Shown: piece by piece, positions 34,520 through 46,312 of the stretch
Layout of the letters: the number at the start of each line of letters is the position of its first letter
How positions within the stretch are numbered: the stretch's first letter is position 1
Source: Acinonyx jubatus
Lineage: Eukaryota; Chordata; Mammalia; Carnivora; Felidae
Direction: 5' to 3'
Assembly (NCBI RefSeq): GCF_027475565.1
Contig: NC_069382.1
Coordinates: 57,438,286-57,502,285, forward strand
Length of the DNA: 64,000 nucleotides
The notes under the pieces: generated by a model
What the model was told of the DNA's origin: nothing
Database searches by the model: none
What the model saw: the letters and a program-made list of their open reading frames with translations, nothing else
Translations under genes and position numbers: made by a program

Positions 34520-36970
34520 CAGTTTGATATGTTTAACTCCAAATTGTAATTTATTTTTTGACTTTTTAAAGATACAGGCTGAAGAAATTACTCTTGTGTT
34601 TTTTGATTTCTCTGAAGGAAAGACTTTGGCTGCATTTCTCTGTCATTCCTACTGTTTGTGGCTAATGGTACAATTCTAAACAATGTTGAAGTGTACTATT
34701 TTGTGACCTACTTTTTAATTTTCTTTGAATTATAGACTAGTAAAGTTGGTAGGGCCCTTAAGGTAGTATTATCTTTAAATTGTTAGTGTTTTTATTTATC
34801 TTTTTTTAGTTTTTAAAAATGTTTATTTATTTTTGAGAGAGAGAGACAGACAGAGATGGGGAGGAGCAGAGAGAGAGGGAGGCACAGAATCTGAAACAGG
34901 CTCCAGGCTCTGAGGTGTCAGCACAGAGCCTGACGCAGGGCTTGAACTCATGAGCCGTGAGATCATGACCTGAACCAAAGTTGGACATACAACTGACTGA
35001 GCCACACCAGGTGCCCTAAATTGTTAGTGTTTTTAGATGAAGGAAACAAGTTGCAGAGAAATCAGGTGGTTTGCTTTTGGTCACATAGTTTTTCCAGATC
35101 CATCATTTTATTTGTTATATCACATAACTCTTTGGAAAGCTCAAATATCAAAAACATCTTTGATTTTATGCTTTGAATATCTTTAATATCAGGTATATAT
35201 TATAGAGATTACATTGATATAATTGTTAGAGACTTTAAGAATAGTGTCAAGTTGGTATTGTGATTTTCATTTGATGTTGGAAGCTGAAGCACAGAAAGGA
35301 CAAACATTTGTAATTTCGGTGTATTACAAATATGAAATTAGAACACGATTATGATGGTCCTTCAGTTATACATTATGATGATTTTGGATGTGTAAGCCTA
35401 TTGTACATTTTTTAATTCTTTTTCGTTTAGTTTGAAAAATCTTTTAGGATTTTAATGCAGCCGAGAAGTCTCATGACTAGGAAATAAGTAGCTTGGTTAA
35501 ATATGTTGTAAGGCACCGAAAGTACTCTATCTTTTCATGTTTTCCCCTTCCTCCAGTGTACAACAGTAGTTTAGTGTAGACTCTGCAGAAAAGAAGGAGT
35601 TGTGAGTTGCTCTGAAATCCATTGACCACAAGCCTTTTATTGTTCAGAAAGCTTTCTGCACTTGACAGTATTTGCTGGCAATTAGAATCATTGTTCTTCA
35701 CTAGCAGGAGCAGCAGATTCTCCTACACTGAGTTGTCAGAACCACAGTGCTCAGGAATGTGGTAGGCAGTAGGGTGTGGTACTAGGGACTCTTGGAACTT
35801 CTGTCTCATCACTGTGGTCCCTGGAAAGGAATTGGCAACTGAATTTTGAGGCAGAGCCAAATTGACTAATTTTGTTTCTCTTTCTTGGCAGCAGTCACAG
35901 AATAATGATGGTTGTGAAATAATCTCATTATATGGTTATTATTTAATGTAATTTGATTTGTGAAATTTAGTTTTCTAAGATGAGTTTATCTTGCTATTTT
36001 TTCCTAAATAGCATGGTAATATAATATATTCATGTCTGGGAGAAATCATTAAATTCTGGCTGGTGCCCAGATAGCCATTATATTATGCCAGTTGACCATC
36101 TTGGACTTGAGAGTATGTTTGGAGTGACTTCTTTAACTCACTGATGATACTATATAGTTATTGTAATAGTTAATTTCCTATTTTTCTTAAAGTTGCTAAA
36201 AGCCTTGTCATATCTTACAGAAAGTTTGAAATGTAACGTGGTTGTAGTGTTTTCTACGATAGAAGAAGGCTCTTTCCCACAGAAGTTCCTCAGCCATAAT
36301 TATCCCATTGATTTTACCAGAGGCTGGGTTCTGGACTTTAGTCTTACAGGTCCTGAATATAAATTTTGTCATTTAAGGAGATTGGATCATATTTTAGAGG
36401 CAAAGTAAAATTAAACAAATTTAGTATTGATGGATGAAATGAGAACATGGATTTGTTAATTTATCATGAGAAATATGGTAAACTGTCACAGAAATATTTA
36501 TGTGGTCTTCATGACAAGGCCATTTTCTCCTAGAAGGGAATCCTACATTGAAGGCCTGCTTGATGTGAATAGACATAGAAAAGAACAAGTTAGATAAATT
36601 AAGTATTTATTAGTTTTAAATTAATACAGTAAATTAATTTACTATAATTTGGGGTAATCTTGCCAATAGACTGTGCTAATGATTGTGACCATTTCACTCT
36701 CTTTCCCTCCTCCTTCCCTTTGACTTTTTTTAAGCTTTCGCCAACTAGGATTGGACTCTGGCTTCCATCCCACCCATCACTTTCCTGAAATTACTATTAC
36801 TAAAGTTACTAATGACCCTAGTCAGGTACCTTGGTATGGTAAGGGTCTAATTATGATACCAAAGGCAGAAATACGAAGATTAATAACATGTTTAATTAAT
36901 ATCAAAATAATATCAAAATAAATTTTTATATGTAAATAAAATAGGCAGATAGCATATAAGGAAAAAATAT
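34520..36970 (+). other. NEK1: NEK1 leader intron, middle part
   Basis: Mostly unique-looking AT-rich sequence. A MIR-like segment (antisense, around 34,720-34,775 and 35,036-35,110: gatgaaggaaacaagttgca) is split by one SINE. No exon recognised. Confidence 0.45.
34795..35016 (-). repeat. CAN-SINE with 19-base target duplication
   Basis: Perfect duplication taaattgttagtgttttta at 34,776-34,794 and 35,017-35,035. Confidence 0.92.
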
Positions 36971-37199
36971 TTATGATGGAGAGGGCTAACATCTTCATTA
37001 AAAAGGGACTTTTACAAATTAATAAAAAGACTATTCCATTAGAAAACGAACAAAAAACATGAATGAGTAGTTCAAAAAAGAAGAAATACAAATGTTCAAT
37101 AAATGTGGAAGAATTTTTCAAATTAACTGATAAGCAGCAGAAATTCAAATAAAAATGAGACACCATTTCCCTGTTGAATGTAATGAGTAACAGTAACAA

Positions 37200-37425
37200 C
37201 AGTGACAGTGCTCACTATGTGTCAGGCATTATTCTACAATAGAATACTGAAATTAACTAATCCTCCCAGTAGTTCTGTAAGTATGTACAATTGTTATCCA
37301 CATTTTACAGATGAGCAAACTGAGACACATAAAGCTGAGTAACTTGTCCAATGTCACATAATAAAAAAGTGATAAAGTCAGGATGTAAATTCAGGCTCCC
37401 CAACTTAAAGTTTTAGTGCTCATTA
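37200..37425 (-). repeat. MIR element
   Basis: Antisense MIR: CACTATGTGTCAGGCATTAT, TTTTACAGATGAGCAAACTG, AACTTGTCCAATGTCACATA. Confidence 0.85.
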
Positions 37426-37531
37426 ACTGCTATCCTTTATGGCTTCTCAGAGATTTTAATAAATAATAACCGGTGTTAAAAGGGTATCTAGGAAGAGGTA
37501 CTTTTGTACACTGCTGGTTAAAATATTAGTA

Positions 37532-37722
37532 GGGGTGCCTGAGTGGCTCAGTCTTGAACATCTGGCTGTTGGTTTTGGCTCCAGTCATGCCTTCAGGATT
37601 GTGGTATCAAGTCCCCTGTCATACTCTGTGCTGGGCATGGAGCTTGCTTGAGATTCTCTCTCCCTTTCCACCCATCTCCTGCACTTGTGTTCTCTCTATT
37701 TCTTAGGAAAAAAAAAATAACA
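37532..37722 (+). repeat. CAN-SINE, older
   Basis: Sense copy whose middle reads GGGCATGGAGCTTGCTTGAG, a variant of the 3' half seen in older carnivore SINEs. Confidence 0.75.
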
Positions 37723-38231
37723 TTTCTGTAAAACATTTAAGCTCTATGTTTCAAAATTTTAACATGTGCATATTCTTTGAACTAATAATTTATCCCAAGG
37801 AAATCCTTATAATAAGTACATAAAAATGTATGTACAGAAATTTTAAAGTTTTTCTATAATAACAAACAATGTAAATAATTTAATGTCTAATAAGAGAGAA
37901 TGAAATAATTTTGAGAAACGCATTCTTATTGGAGATAATAAAATAATGCTGCTAATTAACTCACATAGGAAAAATTTTGTCTCTGTACGTTAAGTATATA
38001 CAGTATTTGACTTTGCAAAGCATTCTTATAACATTGAAATGTCACTGTTTTTCTCTTTTGAACTATAACTAGGTTGTATGAGTAAAATTGAGATAAAGTT
38101 TATTTAATTTTAAGATTTTAAGTATCTTTTTAAAGTAAGCAAGTCACTAAGGAATTAGAATTGAATTTGACATAATTGTTATGGAAGACATGCTTTATCT
38201 CTGTTAACTGTTACTTTTCTTTAATGTCTAG

Positions 38232-38380
38232 TATATCTGTTAAGATGCCTTAGAAAAAGAACCATGGAGAAGTATATTAGACTACAGAAGATTGGAGAAG
38301 GTTCATTTGGAAAAGCTATTCTTGTTAAATCTACAGAAGATGACAGACAATATGTTATCAAGGAAATTAACATCTCAAGA
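38232..38380 (+). CDS. NEK1: NEK1 first coding exon (residues 1-39)
   Basis: NEK1 is a Ser/Thr (dual-specificity) NIMA-family kinase of centrosomes, primary cilia and the DNA-damage response. The acceptor is TTTAATGTCTAG|, then 32 bases of 5'UTR, then ATG at 38,264 in a strong context (AACCATGG). It encodes 39 residues starting MEKYIRLQKIGEGSFGKAIL. The glycine-rich ATP loop GEGSFG is at residues 11-16 and the ATP-binding Lys is K33 in YVIKEI. The donor is AAGA|GTAAGT at 38,381, phase 0. The sequence matches NEK1 rather than NEK3/NEK5 in its INISR ending and in the exon that follows. From memory, residues 5 (Ile) and 27 (Asp) differ from human Val and Gly. Confidence 0.97.
38245..38253 (+). 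promoter_or_regulatory. Minimal upstream ORF (Met-Pro-stop) before NEK1 start
   Basis: ATGCCTTAG sits in the 32-base leader part of the first coding exon, 10 bases before the NEK1 ATG. It is visible directly. Any effect on translation is inferred. Confidence 0.55.
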
Positions 38381-38806
38381 GTAAGTATTTTTTTTCTTTG
38401 GTTATTCAACTAATAGTCTGGTTTCAGTAGGGCTCACCATTAGAGAACAAAAACAAACATGGCAGTGCATAACCCAAAGTGAAAGGCTGCCATAATCCCA
38501 AAGAGAACCACTAATTTCAGAATAGTCTGTATATCCTTTCATATTTTTTTCTGTGATGTGTGCTTGTGTTTATGTGTGTGTTTAAAAAAATACAACACCT
38601 GCTGTTGTGTAACTTAACCTAGTTTGAACATCTTAAAATGTTTTTACTTGTGGATTCAACTCATTCTCTTTAACTTCTGTCTTTATTTTGTTATTTGGAC
38701 TGTGCTTTATTGGTACTGTTATATTTTAACCACTCTCTTACTGATGGACTTTTAGATTGTTTATTGATGGTTTAATTTAATGTTTTCTTTTTCTCTCCCA
38801 TTTAAG

Positions 38807-38903
38807 ATGTCCAGTAAAGAAAGGGAAGAGTCAAGGAGAGAAGTTGCAGTGTTGGCAAACATGAAGCATCCAAATATTGTCCAGTATAGAGAATCATTTG
38901 AAG
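38807..38903 (+). CDS. NEK1: NEK1 second coding exon (residues 40-71)
   Basis: The acceptor is TCTCCCATTTAAG| and the donor GAAG|GTCAGA. The 97 bases enter in phase 0 and leave in phase 1. The exon encodes MSSKEREESRREVAVLANMK followed by HPNIVQYRESFE. This is the kinase alpha-C helix, with its conserved Glu in RREVAVL that pairs with K33, then the HPNIV beta-4 motif. It is separated from the previous exon by a short 426-base intron and followed by a 16.65-kb one. Confidence 0.97.
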
Positions 38904-39082
38904 GTCAGATAAATTTTGCAAGAGTTCAAAAGAACTAAGCCACGTGATAACTTTTGGATATTTTCCTTCTAACGTATTTTCAGGAAGAAAAGCATATAAT
39001 TTTTGCTTCCATACATATGTATATGAGTATCAGCTTGATTCTAGGATAATACTAATGTTACCAGTGGGAGAGTCTGCATTGT

Positions 39083-39650
39083 GTGAATGGAGGTCTTGGT
39101 CCTTGGATTCCCCACAAGGAGATTTACGTGCGATACTCGCTAGAATAAAGACAGCCAGGAGAGAAGTAACAAGCACAAAGCAGTTTATTAAAGCAAAAGT
39201 ACACTCTACCAGGTGGGAGAGCTGGTAGAATCTACCATAGGTTGTTTTGGGATTGGATGTTATTGGGTGTCTCTGGTTTGGGAGGCGCAGTGACTTACAG
39301 TGGGGTGGTCTCTAATAGGAAACTCCTCCCACGGATTGAGAGGGGTAGTTTTGGAGCCTACTGGGATTTGTACCTGAAACTCAAGGCAGCCCTTCTCCAG
39401 GGCAGGGCAGTACATCAATGCAAATGCATTGTAATAACTCTAGGGGTTACCCTGGGCAGAGGTGGTAGAGGAAAGGAGGAGAACACCCCAAGGTCTTGGA
39501 AGCCTGAAGGTGAGGTTGTTGTGCCCCAGGGCTTTTAATGTGTGGCTTATCTGTCATTGTCCTTGCCTCTAGCTCTTGTCCTTGTCTTTCTCCTTTAAGG
39601 ACTTGGGACTCTGTCTCAGGGCATTACTTCCACTGCTCCTGTCTCTTCTA
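39083..39650 (-). mobile_element. Probable solo LTR of an endogenous retrovirus, antisense, in NEK1 intron
   Basis: A G+C-richer island within AT-rich intron. In the minus direction it carries a TTTAATAAACTGCTTTGTG-like polyadenylation block (plus strand near 39,178-39,192), the usual R/U5 arrangement of a gammaretrovirus-like LTR. No gag, pol or env sequence lies beside it. Family and exact ends are unknown, and I found no clear target duplication. Confidence 0.5.
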
Positions 39651-39780
39651 CCTAACACTAACACCACATTGTCTGTGTGTAATTTTATATTGCCTCACTG
39701 GTACTGTGATTGCTTAAAAAGAAGCAATGTGGTTAAATTTAAGAATTTGGACAAAGCAAAAACAGTAACATGTCATTTTA

Positions 39781-40001
39781 TTTTTTATTAAAAAAAATTT
39801 TTTTTAACGTTTATTTATTTTTGAGACAGAGACAGAGCATGAACGGGGGAGGGTCAGAGAGAGGGAGACACAGAATCTGAAACAGGCTCCAGGCTCTGAG
39901 CTGTCAGCACAGAGCCCGACGCGGGGCTCGAACTCACGGGCTGCGAAATCATGACCTGAGCCGAAGTTGGCCGCTTAACCAACTGCGCCACCCAGGCGCC
40001 C
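39781..40001 (-). repeat. CAN-SINE, near-consensus
   Basis: Flanked by the perfect 18-base duplication cagtaacatgtcatttta (39,763-39,780, 40,002-40,019). Low divergence suggests a recent insertion. Confidence 0.93.
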
Positions 40002-40034
40002 CAGTAACATGTCATTTTAAACAAAGCTTCCTTT

Positions 40035-40250
40035 GGGGCCCCTGGGTGGCGCAGTCGGTTAAGCATCCAACTTCAGCCAGGTCATGATCTCGCGGTCCGT
40101 GAGTTTGAGCCCCGCGTCAGGCTCTGGGCTGATGGCTCAGAGCCTGGAGCCTGTTTCTGATTCTGTGTCTCCCTCTCTCTCTGCCCCTCCCCCGTTCATG
40201 CTCTGTCTCTCTCTGTCCCAAAAATAAATAAACGTTGAAAAAAAAAAACA
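40035..40250 (+). repeat. CAN-SINE, near-consensus, inverted partner
   Basis: Flanked by the perfect 16-base duplication aaacaaagcttccttt (40,019-40,034, 40,251-40,266). Only 33 bases separate it from the antisense SINE to its left. Confidence 0.93.
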
Positions 40251-40269
40251 AAACAAAGCTTCCTTTAAC

Positions 40270-41475
40270 TACTAGCACTACTGCCACTAAGAAAATGTTG
40301 TGGTCTTTAGAAAGTATCCTAATCACTTGTAGTATACCTCATTATTGTGATACTGAGGTATGTTGACCGTGTTCTCAGGTTCTTGAAATGTCATAGCTAT
40401 AATGCTGTTTTTGGAAATATATATTTGGTAGTGCAGGAGCTAAGATAAAGCAAAGCTTCTCTAAAGGCAGGTGAAGATGGTTTGTTGAAGTCCTTTGGAA
40501 GTCTTTCCCATTGTTATCATAAATCCCTATAAATTATAAAACAAAGATTATTTGTGTATATATGTATGTATTTATTTTTTAGTTAACAACACTACTGTTT
40601 ATTTAAGGAAATGGGTTGAAAAGACGAAAAAAAAAAAGAAACCAAAAAAAGCTACTTCAGCTCCTGATTTTCTGTTGCTTGAGTCCTAAATTTATAATCA
40701 TAGTTTTTTTCTCCTTCCTCAACCAATTCCTTGTCCTCCTTTGCCCTCTACAGCATCTTGGCTGGGTGTGGTCTGTTTTGCCAAGTGGAATAACTCAAAC
40801 CATGATCACTGCAGGATCTAAGTGTTTGAAAGTCCTATATTTTTTGCAGTTTTTCATTAAATATGGCTATTTGGCAAGAGAGGAAAAGAGGAACCTTAAC
40901 AAATCCATTGGGTTGCAGTAATAGCCTTCCTTGCCTTTATTGTGTTTCAGAAACACAGTTTCCCCTAATCACAATTCAACACTTCAGCCAGAACAGTGAT
41001 TCTTAACAGAAAGATAATTTAGATCGAAAGTAGTAGGTAGTTTAAATGTTTGTTTCAGGGTCAAATCGCATACCAGTTTCAGAGTCTGAATTAGAGCAAA
41101 AGTATCCTTGTTCCCAAATTAACATGGTACGTACTAAAGGAGAACGTACTTAAAAAGATAGGGATCAATTAACACATATCATAAGGTACTCAGTTCATTT
41201 ATTTATGATGGCAGTGAAGTGAGGATTTATACAAGTGAAAGGGTACAGTGTTAACCATCTTCTCCTTCCCATGAACCTGAATTTCCTTTATCTTTATCCT
41301 TGCTTCTCCTTTAGTTTAATTTCTCTTTCATTACCAGAATTTTAATATTTCAAATAAAAGGTTTGAATATATGTCAATAAATAGTCTAGTGGGTGTTTTG
41401 TAGTTATATAGAATGCTTCACATAGAAACATCTAAATGAGTCAAGAGGTAGCACATTCTTTAAGGTTGTTTTCTT
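40270..41475 (+). other. NEK1: NEK1 intron, no recognised feature
   Basis: AT-rich intron. I see no intact ORF, exon or clearly named repeat. Confidence 0.45.
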
Positions 41476-41494
41476 CTAATACTATTTAATTTTA

Positions 41495-41702
41495 TTTATT
41501 ATTATTTGTTAATCTTTATTTATTTTTGAGAGAGAGAGAGCAAGCAGAGGAGCAACAGAGAGAGAAGGAAACACAGGATCCGAGGCAGGCTCCAGGCTCA
41601 GCTGTTAGCACAGAGCCTGACATGGGGCTCGAACTCACCATCTGCGAATTCATGACCTGAGCTGAAGTCAGATGCTCTACTGACTGAGCCATCCACACAT
41701 CC
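41495..41702 (-). repeat. CAN-SINE
   Basis: Flanked by ctaatact(gct)atttaatttta; the right copy has three extra bases. Confidence 0.85.
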
Positions 41703-41724
41703 CTAATACTGCTATTTAATTTTA

Positions 41725-42330
41725 AAGGAATACATGCTCATGGTAAACATTCAAAAAGTACAGCTGGCACGAGCCTAAATTCTCTGTTCCTCTCACTCCG
41801 TCTTCTTTCCCATTCCCCTAGGGGTAAATAGTCAGTGTTATGAATTCAGTGTTTCTTTATTGTAGTTTCTGGAACAAACATATACATACAGTTTTTAACA
41901 TTTAGAAACAAGTGGGATGATATTATCTATTTCTGCATCTTGCTCTTTTCACTTTATATCTCATAGATTTCTTTCCATGTCATTATGTATTGATGCACCA
42001 CATTCTTTATAACTTTTCTTATCACAACGGCAGCATATCCCATTGTGTGCATTGTATGGTTCTATCACAGTTTATTTAGCCAGTTTTCTGTTAGGGACAC
42101 TTAGGTTGTTTTTAGTTTTTCACTATTGCAGATAATGTTGCACTGAATATCCTTGTACAGGTGTCTGTGTACTATCATAGTATTTCTGTAGGAGTGGAAT
42201 TGTTAGACTAAAGGAAGTAAGAGTTCCTGTGTCTCTGTCACTTTCCAACCTTGGCTTATAATTCATTCTATAATTTATATGATACAGTTTTATCTGGTGA
42301 TTCATATATATTTCTACCTTACCTGAATGA
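41725..42330 (-). mobile_element. L1ME-like 3' end, antisense
   Basis: Plus-strand landmarks in order: ATTCTTTATAACTTTTCTTA, TTATTTAGCCAGTTTTCTGT, GGTTGTTTTTAGTTTTTCAC, ATATCCTTGTACAGGTGTCT, TGTAGGAGTGGAATTGTTAG. Confidence 0.7.
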
Positions 42331-42468
42331 TCTCATTGTAATCCATGTAGTTCTTTGAACCTCTGTAGTTTCAGTAAAAGCTTTTAGAAGCTCTAAAATA
42401 CAAATGTTGTTCTCTAAAATGATTAAAAATAACTTATATATGCAAACATTTAAAATCCGTCAATTTTA

Positions 42469-42635
42469 GGGGCGCCTGGGTGGCTCAGTCAGTTAAGCGT
42501 CCGACTTTGGCTCAGGTCATCTCACAGTTGGTAGGTTTGGGCCCTGCATCGGGCTCTGTGCTGACAAGCTCAGAGCCTGGAGTCTGCTTTGGATTCTGTG
42601 TCTCCCTCTCTCTCTGCCCCTCCCTCACTTGCGCA

Positions 42636-42677
<42 letters not shown>

Positions 42678-42711
42678 GTCTCAAAAATAAATAAAAAATG
42701 TTAAAAACAAA
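42469..42711 (+). repeat. CAN-SINE with long (TC)n
   Basis: Sense copy. The TC-rich part has expanded to about 40 bases (42,629-42,681). Confidence 0.88.
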
Positions 42712-42936
42712 AGAGGCATCAAAGAAATGAAATATTGATGTCATTGTTAGATACCATTGTAAGTAAATCTTATAAAGTCACTTAAAAGGCAGTATGGTTC
42801 TGTTGTGACAATCATACAAATAAGACCACCAGTGTGATTTTTTTTTTTTTAAGTCCCAACATTATGCATATGGGAATTTAGGGCATAGAAAAAATTGCAT
42901 TGACAACATAAACAGATTTTAAAAATTGCTGTCTTT

Positions 42937-43135
42937 GGGGTGCCTGCGTGGCTCAGTCAGTTAAGCGTCTGACCTTTCATTTTGGCTCAGGTTATGATCT
43001 CATGGTTCTTGAGATCTAGCCCAGAGTCAGACTCTGTGCTGAGAATGTGGAGCCTGCTTGAGATTCTCTCTCTCCCTCCCTCTCTACCCCTCCCCTGCTC
43101 TCTCTTTCTCTCAAAATAAATAAACTTAAAAAAAA
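42937..43135 (+). repeat. CAN-SINE, older variant
   Basis: Head GGGGTGCCTGCGTGGCTCAG and an older 3' half (GAGAATGTGGAGCCTGCTTG). Flanks contain gctgtctt on both sides. Confidence 0.8.
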
Positions 43136-43602
43136 AGTGCTGTCTTCAATTTAACTTAAAAGGAAAAATGAAGGCCATGTGTATTGGAAAAACATAGAAG
43201 AATCAATAAAAGACGCCTATATTGAAGACAGATGTGAAATGTTTGGATAAAATTATTCTGTAAGACATGTGAGTGGGGAGAAAATAGTATTTCCAGGCAT
43301 ATAAATATATAACTGGATTATAATACTACATATCATAAGTATACACTTTACATCCCTAAATTTATAAAGTAAAATTTTAATCATTGAGAAAGTGAGGGAT
43401 TATTTTGTATTACTGTATATTTGGGTATCTGGATTATACATTTTACTCAGGTATTTATGTACTGCTCTGTGTTTTTGCTTGTCTGTAGCTATCACCTTTT
43501 AATTTTGTTATTTTTATTTTCCTACATTCTGTGATTTTTATCCTCAAGTTTTATGTCTTACTGTTTCTGAAGTAATTTTTATATCTTTAGTGGCAGCTTT
43601 TC

Positions 43603-43719
43603 TTTTTTTTTTTTTTTCCAACATTTATTTATTTTTGGGACAGAGAGAGACAGAGCATGAACGGGGGAGGGGCAGAGAGAGAGGGAGACACAGAATCAGA
43701 AGCAGGCTCCAGGCTCTAA
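43603..43719 (-). repeat. 5'-truncated CAN-SINE
   Basis: Only the tail half is present, near-consensus, between direct repeats tggcagcttttc (43,591-43,602) and tggcaggttttc (43,720-43,731). The truncation therefore dates from insertion. Confidence 0.85.
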
Positions 43720-43734
43720 TGGCAGGTTTTCAAT

Positions 43735-44785
43735 ATCATACTTGGTTATAGGTGTTAGCATTCAGTTTGTTCCCATTGGTGCTGCCAAAATCTAACTTAT
43801 GTGTCTACTTGAAAAAAGCTTTTCTTTGAGGCTAAATTTGGATTACTTTTTGCTGCAGGTAATAGAGAATCTAACCAGTATTGGCTTAAGTGGAAAAGAG
43901 ATTTAATTAACTCACCTAACACGAAGTCTCAAACATAAGCAGTCCTATAACAGGGCATGTCTGGTAGCTTAGGAGTGTTACCAAGATTCAGGCTCTTCTC
44001 TTCTGCATTCTTAGTCTAAGTTTTTCAGCCTAATGCTTTTCACCTTGTCCCAAGATGGCTCTTGGAATTTAGGCAGATGTTTTCATCTAAGGCTGAAAGA
44101 GGGAGGCAGTACCAGCAGGTGTTCTTAAATCTGTTCATTTAATAAGGTAAACAAATGCTTTTTTAGAAGCCATTGTTCAGATTTCCTCTTACGTCTTATT
44201 GGCCAAAACTGGGTCAGTGACCACTCTAGCTGTAGGAGATACTCGAAATGAGAAAATCTGGGATTTTTTTTCAGCTTCTCAGTTGAGGAGTAATGAAGGA
44301 GAAGAGGGTTATAATTAGCTATTGAGTTAGTCAGCTAAGTGCATGCTTTGCTTGTTGGTTGTGGTTCGTATCCTCATTACTATGTTTTTGTTAAACTCTT
44401 AGTCATTTTCTAACATGCATTGAGGCTTAGTCACTTGTCTTATAATCTTTTTGCCCCAACTTCAAGCATTTTATGTGTTGGTGGTTTTTATGAGTTTCAG
44501 AGTGTGTTTCTCCATTATTGTGTGAGCCCATTGGTGATAATGGTGGGAATTATATTTCTGTATCCCTAGCATCTTGTGCAAAGTGCCTGGCACATAGTGG
44601 ACACTTGGATGTTTGAATGTTTGAAGAAATACAAAACAGATCAGTACGTCCCTTGTGGAAAAAAGGCTTTTCTGTTGACCTTACATTTTAAGTCGTATTT
44701 ATCCCAAAATTAATAATAGATGTATTATAAGCAGCAGAAAATATTACAGTTTATGTCCTAGAGCTTAAACATTTTACTTCACAAG
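43735..44785 (+). other. NEK1: NEK1 intron, unnamed old sequence
   Basis: The segment 43,850-44,280 looks like an old interspersed repeat I cannot name. At 44,560-44,620 there is a MIR-like end (CAAAGTGCCTGGCACATAGT). No exon seen. Confidence 0.4.
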
Positions 44786-44793
44786 TATCTTTT

Positions 44794-44999
44794 AAGTTTA
44801 TTTATTTATTTATTTGAAGTGGGGGAAGAGAGAGAGAGACAGAGAAGGAAAGTGGAGGAGGGGCAGAGAAGGGGCGAGAGAGAATCCTAGGCAGGCTCTG
44901 GACGGTGCAGAGCCCGATGCAGGGCTCAAGCTCACAAACTGAGATCACCATCTGAGCCGAAGTCAGAAGCTTAACTGACTGAGCCACGCAGGTCACCCT
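44794..44999 (-). repeat. CAN-SINE
   Basis: Antisense copy with a shortened middle; head reads gagccacgcaggtcacc. Confidence 0.8.
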
Positions 45000-45835
45000 G
45001 AACATTTTATTTTAGAATCGCTTCTCCTCCATCCCTTTCTCAGGGCCTGTTTAACCTTCTCTGTCTCTCACACACACATATACACATTTTCACCTTTTTT
45101 TTTTTCTTTTGATAGTTTGGTTTTTGATACATGCATCTGGCACAAAATTCCCATGTTCCGTAACAATAAAAAGTTTGCCCTTTATTCCTATCTTTGAGCC
45201 ACCTGTTTTACTTCTTTGGGTTTAACCATTGTTACCACTATCTTGTATTTCAGAAATATTTGAAATATTAATATAAAGCATATACAAGTGATAGCATACT
45301 GTACATGATTTATTGCTTTTTTTATGCTATATAAATGTTAACATCCTATACATATCTCTTTACAAATAATGGATTGCACATTTTTTGGGGCTTTTGTTTT
45401 TTTATTCACATTGTGGTATCTTATATGTTTATTTGATGTCATTCATAAAGAGTTATACAGATACTTTTATTTATTTAGTTTTAATTTTAATTGCTGTATA
45501 TATAGTGTTTAATATAGTGTTGTATTAGTTTCAGGAGTGCAGTATAGTGATTCAACAATTCTCTACATTACTCAGTGCTCATCAAGATAAATGTACTCTT
45601 GCTCCCCTTCACCTGTTTCACCCATCACCCCACCCACCTCCCTTCTGGTAACCATCAATTTGTTCTCTAGTTAAGAATCTGTATTTTGGTTTGTCTCCTT
45701 CTTTTCTTTGTTTTGTTTCTTAAATTTCACATATGAGTGAAAATATGGTATTTGTTTCTCTGTGACTTATTTCACTAGCATTATACTCTCTAGATCCATC
45801 CACATTGTTGCGAATTGCAAGGTCTTATTCTTTTT

Positions 45836-46045
45836 TTTTTTTTTTAAGTTTATTTATTTTGAGAGAAATGGCTCACGTGTGCAAGTGGGGAAGGGGCAGA
45901 GAGAGAAGGAGAGAGAGAATCCCAAACAGATTCCGTGCTGCCAGTGCAGAGCCCAATGCAGGGCTCGATCTCATGAACCCTGAGATCACACCTGAGCTGA
46001 AATCAAGAGTTGGATGCTTAACTGACTGAGACACCCAGGCGTCCC
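45836..46045 (-). repeat. CAN-SINE in L1
   Basis: Flanked by tcttattcttt(c/t)t near 45,823 and 46,051. Confidence 0.85.
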
Positions 46046-46092
46046 AAAAATCTTATTCTTTCTTGTGCCTAAGTAATATTCCATCACATGGA

Positions 46093-46093
<1 letters not shown>

Positions 46094-46141
<48 letters not shown>

Positions 46142-46312
46142 CATTTGTGTATGTATATAGAGGTTTATGTGTTTGTGTATGTGTATATATATATATGTTT
46201 GTGTATGTATATGTATGTATACAGATATACATACATATGTGTATAGATGTAGGTATATGTGTATATGTGTGTATATATATGTGTGTGTGTGTATATATAT
46301 ATATTTATTTAT
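46094..46312. repeat. (TG)n and TATG-rich microsatellite
   Basis: A pure TG run at 46,094-46,131, then about 180 bases of mixed TATG/TA repeats, all inside the L1 at its ORF2/3'UTR junction. Confidence 0.97.

Larger units (their letters stand above)
36980..37960 (+). mobile_element. Old L1 fragments (sense) around a MIR
   Basis: ORF2 3'-like pieces at 36,980-37,190 (AAAAATGAGACACCATTTCC) and 37,450-37,960 (GTACACTGCTGGTTAAAATA; ATTTATCCCAAGGAAATCC). Interrupted by a MIR and a SINE. Confidence 0.6.

Noticed and set aside
36193..36408. 71-codon plus-strand frame in the NEK1 leader intron
   Set aside because: No start context, no splice sites and no similarity I recognise. It looks like a chance frame.
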